Positions 8,874-16,326 of a stretch of 64,000 bases of DNA are shown here, piece by piece. The stretch's first letter is position 1. Each line of letters begins with the position of its first letter. Location of the stretch: assembly GCA_019694835.1 (NCBI GenBank), contig JAIBBE010000040.1, positions 62,001 to 126,000 of the forward strand, read 5' to 3'. Made by a program: the position numbers and the translations under genes. Source of the stretch: Fimbriimonadaceae bacterium. Its GTDB lineage: Bacteria; Armatimonadota; Fimbriimonadia; Fimbriimonadales; Fimbriimonadaceae. The notes beneath the pieces were generated by a model. It ran no database searches. It saw only the letters and a list, made by a program, of their open reading frames with translations, and was not told the origin of the DNA.

Positions 8874-9160
8874 AATGGGCGCGCCTCGTTCAGAATGCGT
8901 TTTCGGAGAAGCCGATGTAACGCGGGCTCGGTAACCACGTCGACGCGTCGACCGAGTGCCTCGCTCAGATCCTGGACAAGCCCGACGGTATCAAGAAGAG
9001 TTCGGTTTTGCTCCATATCCACGAGCAAATCAAGATCACTGTCTTCCCTCCCCTCACCTCTGGCAAAAGACCCGAAGACCCGCAGGTTGGAGGCACCATA
9101 ACGCAAGGCGATCGTCTTGATCGTTTCGCGGAAAGGTTCAAGAATCTCGACTGCAGCCAT
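8870..9160 (-). CDS. mntA: MNT-type minimal nucleotidyltransferase (antitoxin)
   Basis: 96 residues with the minimal nucleotidyltransferase motif GSFARGE followed by DSDLDLLV, which supplies the metal-binding Asp pair. In MntA-HepT modules this enzyme modifies and neutralises the HepT RNase. Here the toxin partner downstream is frameshifted, so the antitoxin has outlived it. A CATAAT box lies about 14 bases upstream of the ATG, inside the remnant of another nucleotidyltransferase. Confidence 0.88.
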   Translation of the reverse strand: MAAVEILEPFRETIKTIALRYGASNLRVFGSFARGEGREDSDLDLLVDMEQNRTLLDTVGLVQDLSEALGRRVDVVTEPALHRLLRKRILNEARPL

Positions 9161-9197
9161 AGATGGAACCTATTATGGGCAGGTCAGGTGAGTCATG

Positions 9198-9272
9198 TAG
9201 CGCACCTCCGACGACGAGGTATCTAATCCCGGAGGCGTCAAGTCCCGCCAACAGTTCGATCCAGTCTTTTAG
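9198..9272 (-). pseudogene. N-terminal remnant of a second nucleotidyltransferase
   Basis: A short frame reads KDWIELLAGLDASGIRYLVV then GG, which matches the start of AbiEii-type nucleotidyltransferases (DFLELL...GVRYLVVGG). The rest of the gene, including the catalytic DLD segment, is missing; the DNA runs directly into the mntA start region. It overlaps the end of the small gene upstream, an arrangement common for this pair. Confidence 0.55.
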
Positions 9273-9396
9273 CCCCGGTGCCAGGATGCATCACCTCATG
9301 ATAAAGCTCACGCAGTTCGAAGATCGCGGTGACTCGCTCCTCGGGGGTCGCTTTTTGCCAGAAGTCACGGTCGAAAGAGCCGTCATCTTCCGTCAA
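9238..9396 (-). CDS. Small protein associated with nucleotidyltransferases, 52 aa
   Basis: From a TTG at 9396 the frame gives 52 residues including DFWQKATPEERVTAIFELR and ELYHEVMHP. Short proteins of this type (DFW...TPEERL...LRE) are often encoded just before AbiEii-like nucleotidyltransferases. The frame upstream of the TTG is closed by a TGA at about 9416, and an ATG at 9436 is out of frame, so the original start may have been lost. It could be a relic rather than a functional gene. Confidence 0.45.
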   Translation of the reverse strand: MTEDDGSFDRDFWQKATPEERVTAIFELRELYHEVMHPGTGAKRLDRTVGGT

Positions 9397-9483
9397 CCCG
9401 TCCTTTGGCCCCCATCATCCGCGACGAGCGAAGCATGATTCCATTGTACTACTGAGTCGAGGTTAAGACTGGCCGCAATTGGG

Positions 9484-11028
9484 CTACTTCGCGACGTCGC
9501 TGATCCTTGTCTCGCGGATAACGGTAACTTTGATTTGACCGGGATACTCCATTTCCTGCTCGATTCGACGCGCCACTTCGCTCGCCAGCTTGGACGCCGC
9601 CAAGTCATCAATCTGCTCGGGCTTCACGATGAGCCTCACCTCGCGACCGGCTTGCAGCGCGTAGGACCGATCCACACCGGGGAAGCTGTTGGCAAGGGTC
9701 TCCAAGGACGCCAAGCGCTTCACGTAGTTCTCCAAGTTCTCTCGGCGGGCACCAGGACGAGCGGCGCTGAGCGAGTCGGCGACGATGACGGCGACCGCCT
9801 CGGGCGATGACGGCGGAACGTCGTGGTGATGAGCCCCGACCGCGTGAAGGACCGCTTCCTTGATTTCGTGCTGACGAAGGAACTCCATACCGGTGAGCGC
9901 ATGCGGACCTTCCCATTCCGGTCCAAGTGCCTTACCAATATCGTGCAGGAATCCAGCCCGGCGCGCGACTTCAACATTGAGCCCAAGCTCGTTCGCGAGC
10001 ATGACCGCCAAGTGCGCGACTTCGACGCTGTGGTCGAGAACGTTTTGGGCGTAACTGGTGCGGAATCGAAGACGCCCCATCATCTCGATGACCTTGTAGG
10101 GAAGCCCGCTGACCTGGGCTCGTTCAGCCGCCCGCTCACCGGCCTCTTTGATCGTTCTTTGCACCTCTTCCTGGGCTTTCTCGTACAATTCCTCGATCCG
10201 GCCCGGGTGAATTCGTCCGTCGACCATGAGGTTCATCAGGGCCAAGCGAGCGGTTTCTCGACGAATCGGATCAAAGCACGAGATGACGACCGCTTCGGGG
10301 GTGTCGTCGATGATCAGATCCACGCCGGTGACCTGTTCGAATGCCCGGATGTTTCGACCCTCACGACCGATGATTCGGCCCTTCATTTCCTCCGTGGGCA
10401 GCATGATGACGGCGACGGTGGCCTCGGTGACGTACTCGACCGTGCACCGTTCCATCGTGTCGAGAATCAGACTCTTGGCTTTGCGGTCGGCTTCGGCCAG
10501 CATCTGGCTCTCGATCTCTCGGGCCTTGCGCAGACCGATTTCGCGGAAGTCTTCTTCGATCCGCGCCAGGTAAGCGTCACGTGCCTGGTCGCGGTCGAGC
10601 CCGGCGAGTTGTTGAAGTTTCTGCTCCGCTTCCTCCGATTTCGCCAATGCCTGCTGCTCCAACTTGACGATTTCGCGTTGCTTCTCTTCGAGTTGGCGTT
10701 CCCGTTCTTCGAGTCGATTTCGCCGAGCTTCGACGCTTTCATCCTTCGCAGCAAGCTTCTCTTCCAGCCGATCCAGGGCGTGCCGCTTCTCGCGGAGTTC
10801 GGCCTCATCCCGCTCTCGTAGGGCTAGCGCTTCTTCCTTCGCGGCTAGAAGGGCCTCTTTTCGTGTCCGATCGGACTCAGCTCGAATCTCCTCGATTTGG
10901 CGATATGCCTCCTCGCGCGCTTCGCGGGCTTGACCGACCTTGGGGCGCATCAGGGCGTACACAGCGACCGCAGCGATCGCCGAGAACGTCACCGATGCGA
11001 CGATTAATTTGATGGCTTCGATGGTCAT
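9484..11028 (-). CDS. rny: Ribonuclease Y
   Basis: 514 residues in the canonical RNase Y order: one N-terminal membrane helix (residues about 6-26), a long coiled coil rich in Glu and Arg to about residue 190, a KH domain with GRIIGREGRNIRAFE, and an HD domain with VLDHSVEVAHLA and FLHDIGKAL. It is a membrane-anchored endoribonuclease that starts mRNA decay. Its ATG overlaps the recX stop by 4 bp (11025-11028), so it is the third gene of a recA-recX-rny operon. Confidence 0.95.
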   Translation of the reverse strand: MTIEAIKLIVASVTFSAIAAVAVYALMRPKVGQAREAREEAYRQIEEIRAESDRTRKEALLAAKEEALALRERDEAELREKRHALDRLEEKLAAKDESVEARRNRLEERERQLEEKQREIVKLEQQALAKSEEAEQKLQQLAGLDRDQARDAYLARIEEDFREIGLRKAREIESQMLAEADRKAKSLILDTMERCTVEYVTEATVAVIMLPTEEMKGRIIGREGRNIRAFEQVTGVDLIIDDTPEAVVISCFDPIRRETARLALMNLMVDGRIHPGRIEELYEKAQEEVQRTIKEAGERAAERAQVSGLPYKVIEMMGRLRFRTSYAQNVLDHSVEVAHLAVMLANELGLNVEVARRAGFLHDIGKALGPEWEGPHALTGMEFLRQHEIKEAVLHAVGAHHHDVPPSSPEAVAVIVADSLSAARPGARRENLENYVKRLASLETLANSFPGVDRSYALQAGREVRLIVKPEQIDDLAASKLASEVARRIEQEMEYPGQIKVTVIRETRISDVAK

Positions 11029-11489
11029 CCCATGGTCTCCATGTCCGGATAGACCCGTGCCAACACAGCCTCGATCGTCTCTTCGTCGAACCCGCGATAG
11101 GCCAAGAACCGTGCCGCTTGGGGCGGTTTGGCTCGCGGCTTCTTCGCAAGCAGTTCGACGGCGAGTTCGATCTCGCTCTCATCGGAGATTTCGCTCAGTC
11201 GTTCTGCGACCTCCTCTTGGGGCGCACCTTTCTCGACGAGTTCGACCGCGATTCGGGCACGGCCGAGCTTCCGCTGTCGCCCATGCGATACGCGGTCATC
11301 GACAGTCCGGCGGTCATCGAGAAAGCGCCACGACTTCAACCGTTCAACAACGCCCGCCACGGTGTCAGGGTCATAACCCCGACCGGCGAGCGTGTGCTCG
11401 ATTTCAGCCTCAAGGCGATCAGCCTTGCGAAGTTCTCCGAGGGCGACCAGCAGGGCTGCATTGAACCCAAGGTCTGCCGTTGGTCTCAA
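11025..11489 (-). CDS. recX: Regulatory protein RecX
   Basis: 154 residues, the usual RecX length, built of three-helix repeats: [23 protein letters not shown] segments and the C-terminal [16 protein letters not shown]. RecX binds the RecA filament and limits its activity. It overlaps the stop of recA by 4 bp and the start of rny by 4 bp, indicating translational coupling. Confidence 0.9.
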   Translation of the reverse strand: MRPTADLGFNAALLVALGELRKADRLEAEIEHTLAGRGYDPDTVAGVVERLKSWRFLDDRRTVDDRVSHGRQRKLGRARIAVELVEKGAPQEEVAERLSEISDESEIELAVELLAKKPRAKPPQAARFLAYRGFDEETIEAVLARVYPDMETMG

Positions 11490-12541
11490 TCTTCGTCTGC
11501 AGCTAATACCGCGGCTTTGCCGTTATCTCTCTCGACTTTGAACGCGTCGCGCACCTTGGTGTCGATCTCGGTGAAGACCTCGGGATGCTCCTCGAGGTAG
11601 GTTCGCGCGTTGTCGCGACCCTGGCCCAATCGGACGTCGCCGTAGTTGAAATAGGTTCCGGCCTTGGTGATCAGTCCCTTCGCGGTGGCGATGTCGAGCA
11701 GATCTCCAGCCTTGCTGATGCCCTTGCCAAAGATCATGTCGAACTCGACTGACTTGAATGGAGGCGCGACCTTGTTCTTCACTACCTTGACCTTCGTGCG
11801 GGCACCCGTCTGCTCAGTGCCGACCTTGATCGCCTCACCTTTTCGGACTTCGAGGCGAACCGATGCCCAGAACTTGAGTGCGCGGCCACCGGGGGTCGTC
11901 TCGGGGTTACCGTACATCACGCCGATCTTCTCACGAAGCTGGTTGATGAAGATCGCCGCGGTTCGCGAGCGATTGATTCCGCTGCCGAGCTTCCGCAGGG
12001 CTTGGGACATCATACGGGCCTGAATGCCGACGAATGAATCGCCCATCTCGCCTTCGACTTCCGCCTTCGGGACGAGAGCCGCAACGGAGTCGAGGACGAC
12101 GATATCGACCGCTCCCGAGCGGATGATGGCGTCCATAATCTCCAGAGCCTCTTCGCCGTTGCTCGGTTGAGAAATGTAGAGCCGATCAACATCGACCCCG
12201 AGGGCGCGCGCGTAGTCGGTGTCAAGGGCATGCTCGGCATCGATGAACAGTGCGAGCCCACCGAGCTTTTGGGCCTCGGCGACAGCGTGAAGGGCAATCG
12301 TCGTCTTGCCGCTCGACTCGGCCCCATAGATCTCGGTGATTCGCCCCCGCGGCAAACCACCGACACCGAGAGCCATGTCAAGACTCAGCGAGCCCGTTGA
12401 GACAGCATCGACGGCTTCGCGCTCGTCCTGCCCAAGGCGCATGATCGCCCCTTTGCCGAATTGCTTCTCCAACTGGCTGAGGGCGGCTTCGAGAGCACGA
12501 TCCCTCTCGACGACTACTCCAGAATTTTTCTCTCCGGCCAT
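11486..12541 (-). CDS. recA: Recombinase RecA
   Basis: 351 residues. Walker A is GAESSGKTT near residue 74-82. Other hallmarks are FIDAEHALD, the L1 region around [20 protein letters not shown] and the L2 region [21 protein letters not shown]. It drives homologous recombination and acts as LexA coprotease. First gene of recA-recX-rny. The ATG is preceded by AAGGAGG-like bases. Upstream, near 12575-12592, an imperfect palindrome with GGTA and TACC ends sits by a TAAAAT box and could be an operator, but it does not match the imuB one. Confidence 0.97.
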   Translation of the reverse strand: MAGEKNSGVVVERDRALEAALSQLEKQFGKGAIMRLGQDEREAVDAVSTGSLSLDMALGVGGLPRGRITEIYGAESSGKTTIALHAVAEAQKLGGLALFIDAEHALDTDYARALGVDVDRLYISQPSNGEEALEIMDAIIRSGAVDIVVLDSVAALVPKAEVEGEMGDSFVGIQARMMSQALRKLGSGINRSRTAAIFINQLREKIGVMYGNPETTPGGRALKFWASVRLEVRKGEAIKVGTEQTGARTKVKVVKNKVAPPFKSVEFDMIFGKGISKAGDLLDIATAKGLITKAGTYFNYGDVRLGQGRDNARTYLEEHPEVFTEIDTKVRDAFKVERDNGKAAVLAADED

Positions 12542-12854
12542 AGAATTGGCCTCCTTAAGTTTCGAATTTTAGGTAGAGATGAGTGTACCAAATACCTTCT
12601 GTGAATGCGAATCTTTTTTCGATCATCCCAGCGCATTTGCCGGGATCGCGTCATTGGAGCGGCTAACGCTCCAATCGCTGCACCCGATGATGAAGTGAAG
12701 TAGGCCAGGTACCCAAGGAAGCAGCACCGGTGACGGAATTTACACCACAACTCCGCATGAATGGCGCAATGAAAGTGAATCACGCAGACCCAGGCCCGGC
12801 TCTTCTCCAATGAGGGGTCTACTTCCATACGGACACCTTCAAAGGAGTCTTGTC
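12542..12854. other. Intergenic region between divergent recA and cytochrome genes
   Basis: About 310 bases with no credible gene. It holds the recA promoter region, a perfect 9-bp hairpin (ATTGGAGCG at 12653-12661, CGCTCCAAT at 12667-12675, loop of 5) without a T-tract, and at the right end the AAGGAG ribosome binding site of the cytochrome gene. I recognise no riboswitch. Confidence 0.6.
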
Positions 12855-14081
12855 ATGAAACTTGCTTGGCACTGGAGACGCAAACGCTCCATCCAGCGTT
12901 TACTCTTGGCGGCATTTCCACTTTCCGTCTGGGCGTTCGTGCTCTTGGGCGGGACCGACGCAACGGCAACCACGCCGCAGGTTCTCGGCGACACCGTGAT
13001 CCTCGGCTACAACGACCTTGGCATGCACTGCATGGGGAACAGCTTCTCCGAACTGTGTGTCCTGCCCCCCGCCAACACCATGAGGGCGACGGTCATCGAC
13101 CGCAGCGGGGAACACCCCGTTATCGTGACCGAGGGGATCACGATCAGCTACGAAATCCCTGGCAATACGACCTCGGTCACCAAGACCAACTTCTGGCAGT
13201 ACGCCGAGCAACTGTTCGGCGTCCACCTCGCCCCCGACATCGGCCTCTTTGGCAACGGCCTTACGGGCAGCCTTACGCGAACGGCAGACAAGGATTGGAT
13301 GGTCGAAGGTGTGCCGATCACCCCGATACGCGACGACGGAGTCCTCGATCCCTACCAACTCGCCACGCTCACAGTTCGCGCTGGCTCGGTCGTAAAGGCC
13401 ACGACCCGCGCCGTCATGCCCGTGTCGTGGGAGATGAACTGCAACCTGTGCCACAGCACGCGCGGCATTACCGTGGAGACCGACATCCTGCGCAAGCACG
13501 ATCAGCTTCACGGCACCAACTTGGAAAATCAGAAGCCGGTCTTGTGTGCGCGATGTCATGCCGATCCCGCTTTGGGCGCCCCTGGCGATCCCAACCTGCC
13601 CAACCTATCCGCCGCAATGCATGGATCACACGCAGCTCGTTGGCCCAAAACGATGCCCAAGGGTATGACTCGGGACCAGTACGCAAACAAGTGCTATTTC
13701 TGCCACCCCGGATTCAAAACCCAGTGTGAGCGGGACATGCATCGTGCAGGATCAAGCTGCATTCGCTGCCATGGTGACATGGCCGCCGTCGGCGACCCCA
13801 CGCGCCGGCCCTGGGTTGACCTGCCCAAGTGCGGCACCTGTCACAGCGTTGCTAACCACGAGTACGAGGAGCCCGGCAAACGCTATCGCGATTCACGCGG
13901 CCACGGCGGCGTCAAGTGCGAGGCGTGCCATGGGAGCCCACATTCGCTCTACCCAACGGTTCAGCCGAACGACAACGTCCAGTCGATCGCCCTGCAAGGT
14001 CACGCGGGCAAGATCGATACCTGCTCCGTGTGCCACAGCACCCCGCCTCACGACCCGTTCTTCCATCGACGGGAAGATTAG
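12855..14081 (+). CDS. Secreted seven-heme c-type cytochrome
   Basis: 408 residues from the ATG at 12855, chosen because AAGGAG lies 8 bases upstream and a signal peptide follows (basic start, then LLLAAFPLSVWAFVLLGG). The C-terminal half has seven CxxCH motifs: CNLCH, CARCH, CYFCH, CIRCH, CGTCH, CEACH and CSVCH, so up to seven covalent hemes. The N-terminal half lacks hemes but has a Cys pair (CMGNSFSELC) that may form a disulfide. It probably works in the periplasm or at the outer surface in electron transfer. No cytochrome maturation genes or redox partners are adjacent. I cannot assign a substrate. Confidence 0.88.
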   Translation: MKLAWHWRRKRSIQRLLLAAFPLSVWAFVLLGGTDATATTPQVLGDTVILGYNDLGMHCMGNSFSELCVLPPANTMRATVIDRSGEHPVIVTEGITISYEIPGNTTSVTKTNFWQYAEQLFGVHLAPDIGLFGNGLTGSLTRTADKDWMVEGVPITPIRDDGVLDPYQLATLTVRAGSVVKATTRAVMPVSWEMNCNLCHSTRGITVETDILRKHDQLHGTNLENQKPVLCARCHADPALGAPGDPNLPNLSAAMHGSHAARWPKTMPKGMTRDQYANKCYFCHPGFKTQCERDMHRAGSSCIRCHGDMAAVGDPTRRPWVDLPKCGTCHSVANHEYEEPGKRYRDSRGHGGVKCEACHGSPHSLYPTVQPNDNVQSIALQGHAGKIDTCSVCHSTPPHDPFFHRRED

Positions 14082-14133
14082 TCCCAGTGGGTACTCCTTG
14101 AATGAGGAGTACCCATTTATACATTGGGGAGGT

Positions 14134-14736
14134 TCAGACCCTAGTGCGTTCGCGAGCAGTTTGTGCGGCCTGGTCGGCCCGTTGAAGTTCGGACTTCCCA
14201 CGGTCGATATTCGTCATGACCTTGACGGCCACGTTTTCGAGTTGAGAGAGGACGTCGAAGGCGTACTTCTCAGCACCGCGCTTAAGCTGGTTCGCTTCGC
14301 GCTCGGCGGCGTTTCGGATCTCCTCGCACTGCGCTTTGGTCAGTTTGAGAATCTCGCTTTCGGAGATCATCTGCTGCTGCTGAATCCGGGCTTGCTCCAC
14401 GAGGCGCTCCGCCTCGCGACGGGCATCGGCGACAACGCGCTCGGCTTCTCGCTTCGCCCCTTCGATGGTTAGCGAGGCGTCTTCGCGGGCGGATTCAACG
14501 ATGCGCTCGGACTCGCGGGTGACGGTGACGGCCTGCTTGAGTTCGGTCGGCAGCGACGCGCGGATCTTGGCGATCTGGATCGACGCTTCGTCAGGATCGA
14601 GGCCCCAGAGAAGCTGCTTGGCGACGACGCGCTTGGGCCGGTCCACGACAGTCTCGTGAAGCTGATCGAGCATCTTGAGGATGTCGAGCGACTTCTCCCT
14701 GGGTGGAATTGGCATCGCGAGGCGTTCGTCGGTCAT
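14134..14736 (-). CDS. Coiled-coil protein (DivIVA / ATP-synthase b-like helix)
   Basis: 200 residues from the ATG at 14736 (MTDERLAMPIPPREK), preferred over an upstream ATG at 14817 because the extra part looks non-coding. Residues 20-80 hold a short globular segment with LDQLHETVVDRPKR and LWGLDPDEASIQIAKIR. Residues 80-170 are a continuous charged coiled coil (EGAKREAERVVADARREAER). A cytoplasmic scaffolding or cell-division role is possible from the shape alone, but no specific family is recognised. Convergent with the cytochrome gene. Confidence 0.7.
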   Translation of the reverse strand: MTDERLAMPIPPREKSLDILKMLDQLHETVVDRPKRVVAKQLLWGLDPDEASIQIAKIRASLPTELKQAVTVTRESERIVESAREDASLTIEGAKREAERVVADARREAERLVEQARIQQQQMISESEILKLTKAQCEEIRNAAEREANQLKRGAEKYAFDVLSQLENVAVKVMTNIDRGKSELQRADQAAQTARERTRV

Positions 14737-14835
14737 AGGTTCATTGTGGCACGGCCATGGGTTCAGACGATACGGTTGCCCAATTTGGCGCGTTGGCCAC
14801 CTGGGTGCAAGGTGCAAGAAACTCCATAATCAGCC

Positions 14836-16059
14836 ATGCCGTCCGGTTTTCGCCCGCCGAAACCGCATCCTCTCGTGCTGACGTTGTGTCGGATCGCCAC
14901 GCGGCCAGCGCTTCTCCTGCTCTACGGGATCGTTGGGATCGAGTATCGCCGCGAGGACCTCGACCTCCTCGCGTCGATGCGTGGCGAGCGAGTTCTGTTC
15001 GTTCCGAACCATCCCACGAATGCGGAGCCGGCGGTCATGTTTCACCTGGGCCAGCGGCTGCGCCAACGCTTTCTCTTCGTGTCGAACCGCGAGGCGTTCG
15101 ACCGCGCGTTCGGCCTCTTCGGAAAGCTGCTGCAGGGATGCGGAGCCTACTCGATCATCCGAGGCGCACCCGATCGGGAGTCGTTCAAGTTCACCCGGAA
15201 GCTGCTCGGAGAACCGCGAACCAAACTCGTCATCTTCCCCGAGGGCGAGGTTTACAGCCAGAACGATACGCTTCTGCCGTTTCACGAAGGCGTCTTTCAT
15301 CTTGCCCTCGGTGCGGCCGACGATCTTTCCGAGGGCGAAACGCTGACGGTCATGCCGGTCGCCCTGAAGTATCGATACCTGGGTGATGCCAACTGGCAAA
15401 TCAACTACTCTCTCTATCGTTTGGAGCGAGCCCTGGGCGTGAAACACCAGCCCCAGGCAAGCCGCTACGACCGGATGGTCGCCTGTGCTGATCAGTTGCT
15501 TGCTTCGGCAGAAGCGGCCTACCACCTCAAGCCAGCCAAGGGACAGATCGGTCCAGGCATTTTCCAAGCCCGCATTGACGCGGTACGAGAGGCGATCGTC
15601 GACCGCGTCGCCGAGGGTCTCGGCACGTCTCCCGGCGACCGGAACCGACCTCTTCATGAGCGCATGCGCTCGCTTTACCACGCGCTTTATTCGGTGACGT
15701 CAGGCGAAATCGAGCCGGACACCCCTTATGAAGCCCGGCTTGCCCAAGAAGAACAAAGGCGCATTCGCCCGCTTTTCGATGACATGCGGCGCCTCGCGAA
15801 CTGGGTCGCCATCCGCGACTCGTATGTGGCCGAGCATCCGTCGGTGGAGCGCTTTATCGATACGCTTCGACGCATGGAAGCCGAGGTGTTCGGCAAGGTT
15901 CGGATGAGGATGCGAAAGCGATGCCTGGTGCGGCTCGGTGACCCCTTCGAACTCACCGCGAGGCTTGGTCAGTATCGAACGGAACGGAAGGCTGCGGTCG
16001 CCGAACTGACAGATGAAGCTGAAGGTGCTGTTCAAGCCGTGCTGGACGCCTTGCAGTGA
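14836..16059 (+). CDS. PlsC-like glycerol-phosphate acyltransferase domain protein
   Basis: 407 residues. The acyltransferase core has the HX4(D/E) motif as NHPTNAE, the arginine motif region GAYSIIRGAPDRESF, and FPEGEVYSQND for motif III, so it should transfer acyl groups onto glycerophosphate-type acceptors at the membrane. Acid at the second position of HX4D is Glu here. After about residue 230 comes a helical extension of roughly 170 residues, making it longer than standard PlsC (about 240). The ATG at 14836 is the only sensible start. Confidence 0.8.
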   Translation: MPSGFRPPKPHPLVLTLCRIATRPALLLLYGIVGIEYRREDLDLLASMRGERVLFVPNHPTNAEPAVMFHLGQRLRQRFLFVSNREAFDRAFGLFGKLLQGCGAYSIIRGAPDRESFKFTRKLLGEPRTKLVIFPEGEVYSQNDTLLPFHEGVFHLALGAADDLSEGETLTVMPVALKYRYLGDANWQINYSLYRLERALGVKHQPQASRYDRMVACADQLLASAEAAYHLKPAKGQIGPGIFQARIDAVREAIVDRVAEGLGTSPGDRNRPLHERMRSLYHALYSVTSGEIEPDTPYEARLAQEEQRRIRPLFDDMRRLANWVAIRDSYVAEHPSVERFIDTLRRMEAEVFGKVRMRMRKRCLVRLGDPFELTARLGQYRTERKAAVAELTDEAEGAVQAVLDALQ

Positions 16060-16063
16060 AACG

Positions 16064-16303
16064 TCATGTCCAAGCCGGTGTGGCCGGACTCGGCTGATCT
16101 TCGAGTGCGGACAGTGCTGCGAAAGCAACGGCAGCGTGGACGTGATCAGGGCTGAGACTGGGAAAAGCCCTGAGCACTTCGTCGACGGTATCCCCTTCCG
16201 CAAGACTTGCCAGGACGGAGCGCAACAAAACTCGCGTGCCTCGGAAAACGGTTTGGCCGCCGCATATCTTCGGGTCACGGATGAGCAGAGCCTGCAGGTC
16301 CAT
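16064..16303 (-). CDS. DUF433 family antitoxin-like protein
   Basis: 79 residues containing the DUF433 signature RDPKICGGQTVFRGTRV followed by a helix-turn-helix-like region (EGDTVDEVLRAFPSLSPDHV). DUF433 proteins commonly act as antitoxins with a PIN-like DUF5615 partner encoded directly downstream. Here the downstream side ends against the acyltransferase stop, so no partner exists and the gene is an orphan. Confidence 0.85.
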   Translation of the reverse strand: MDLQALLIRDPKICGGQTVFRGTRVLLRSVLASLAEGDTVDEVLRAFPSLSPDHVHAAVAFAALSALEDQPSPATPAWT

Positions 16304-16326
16304 AGCCTAATTATGGGCTACTCCAC

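Noticed and set aside
9823..10821. 332-codon plus-strand frame opposite rny
   Set aside because: Antisense shadow of the RNase Y coiled coil and KH domain.
12560..12600. Shared SOS box upstream of recA and imuB
   Set aside because: The imuB motif TAGACG-TG-CGTCTA is not present upstream of recA; the GGTA/TACC palindrome there is different, so no common box can be claimed.
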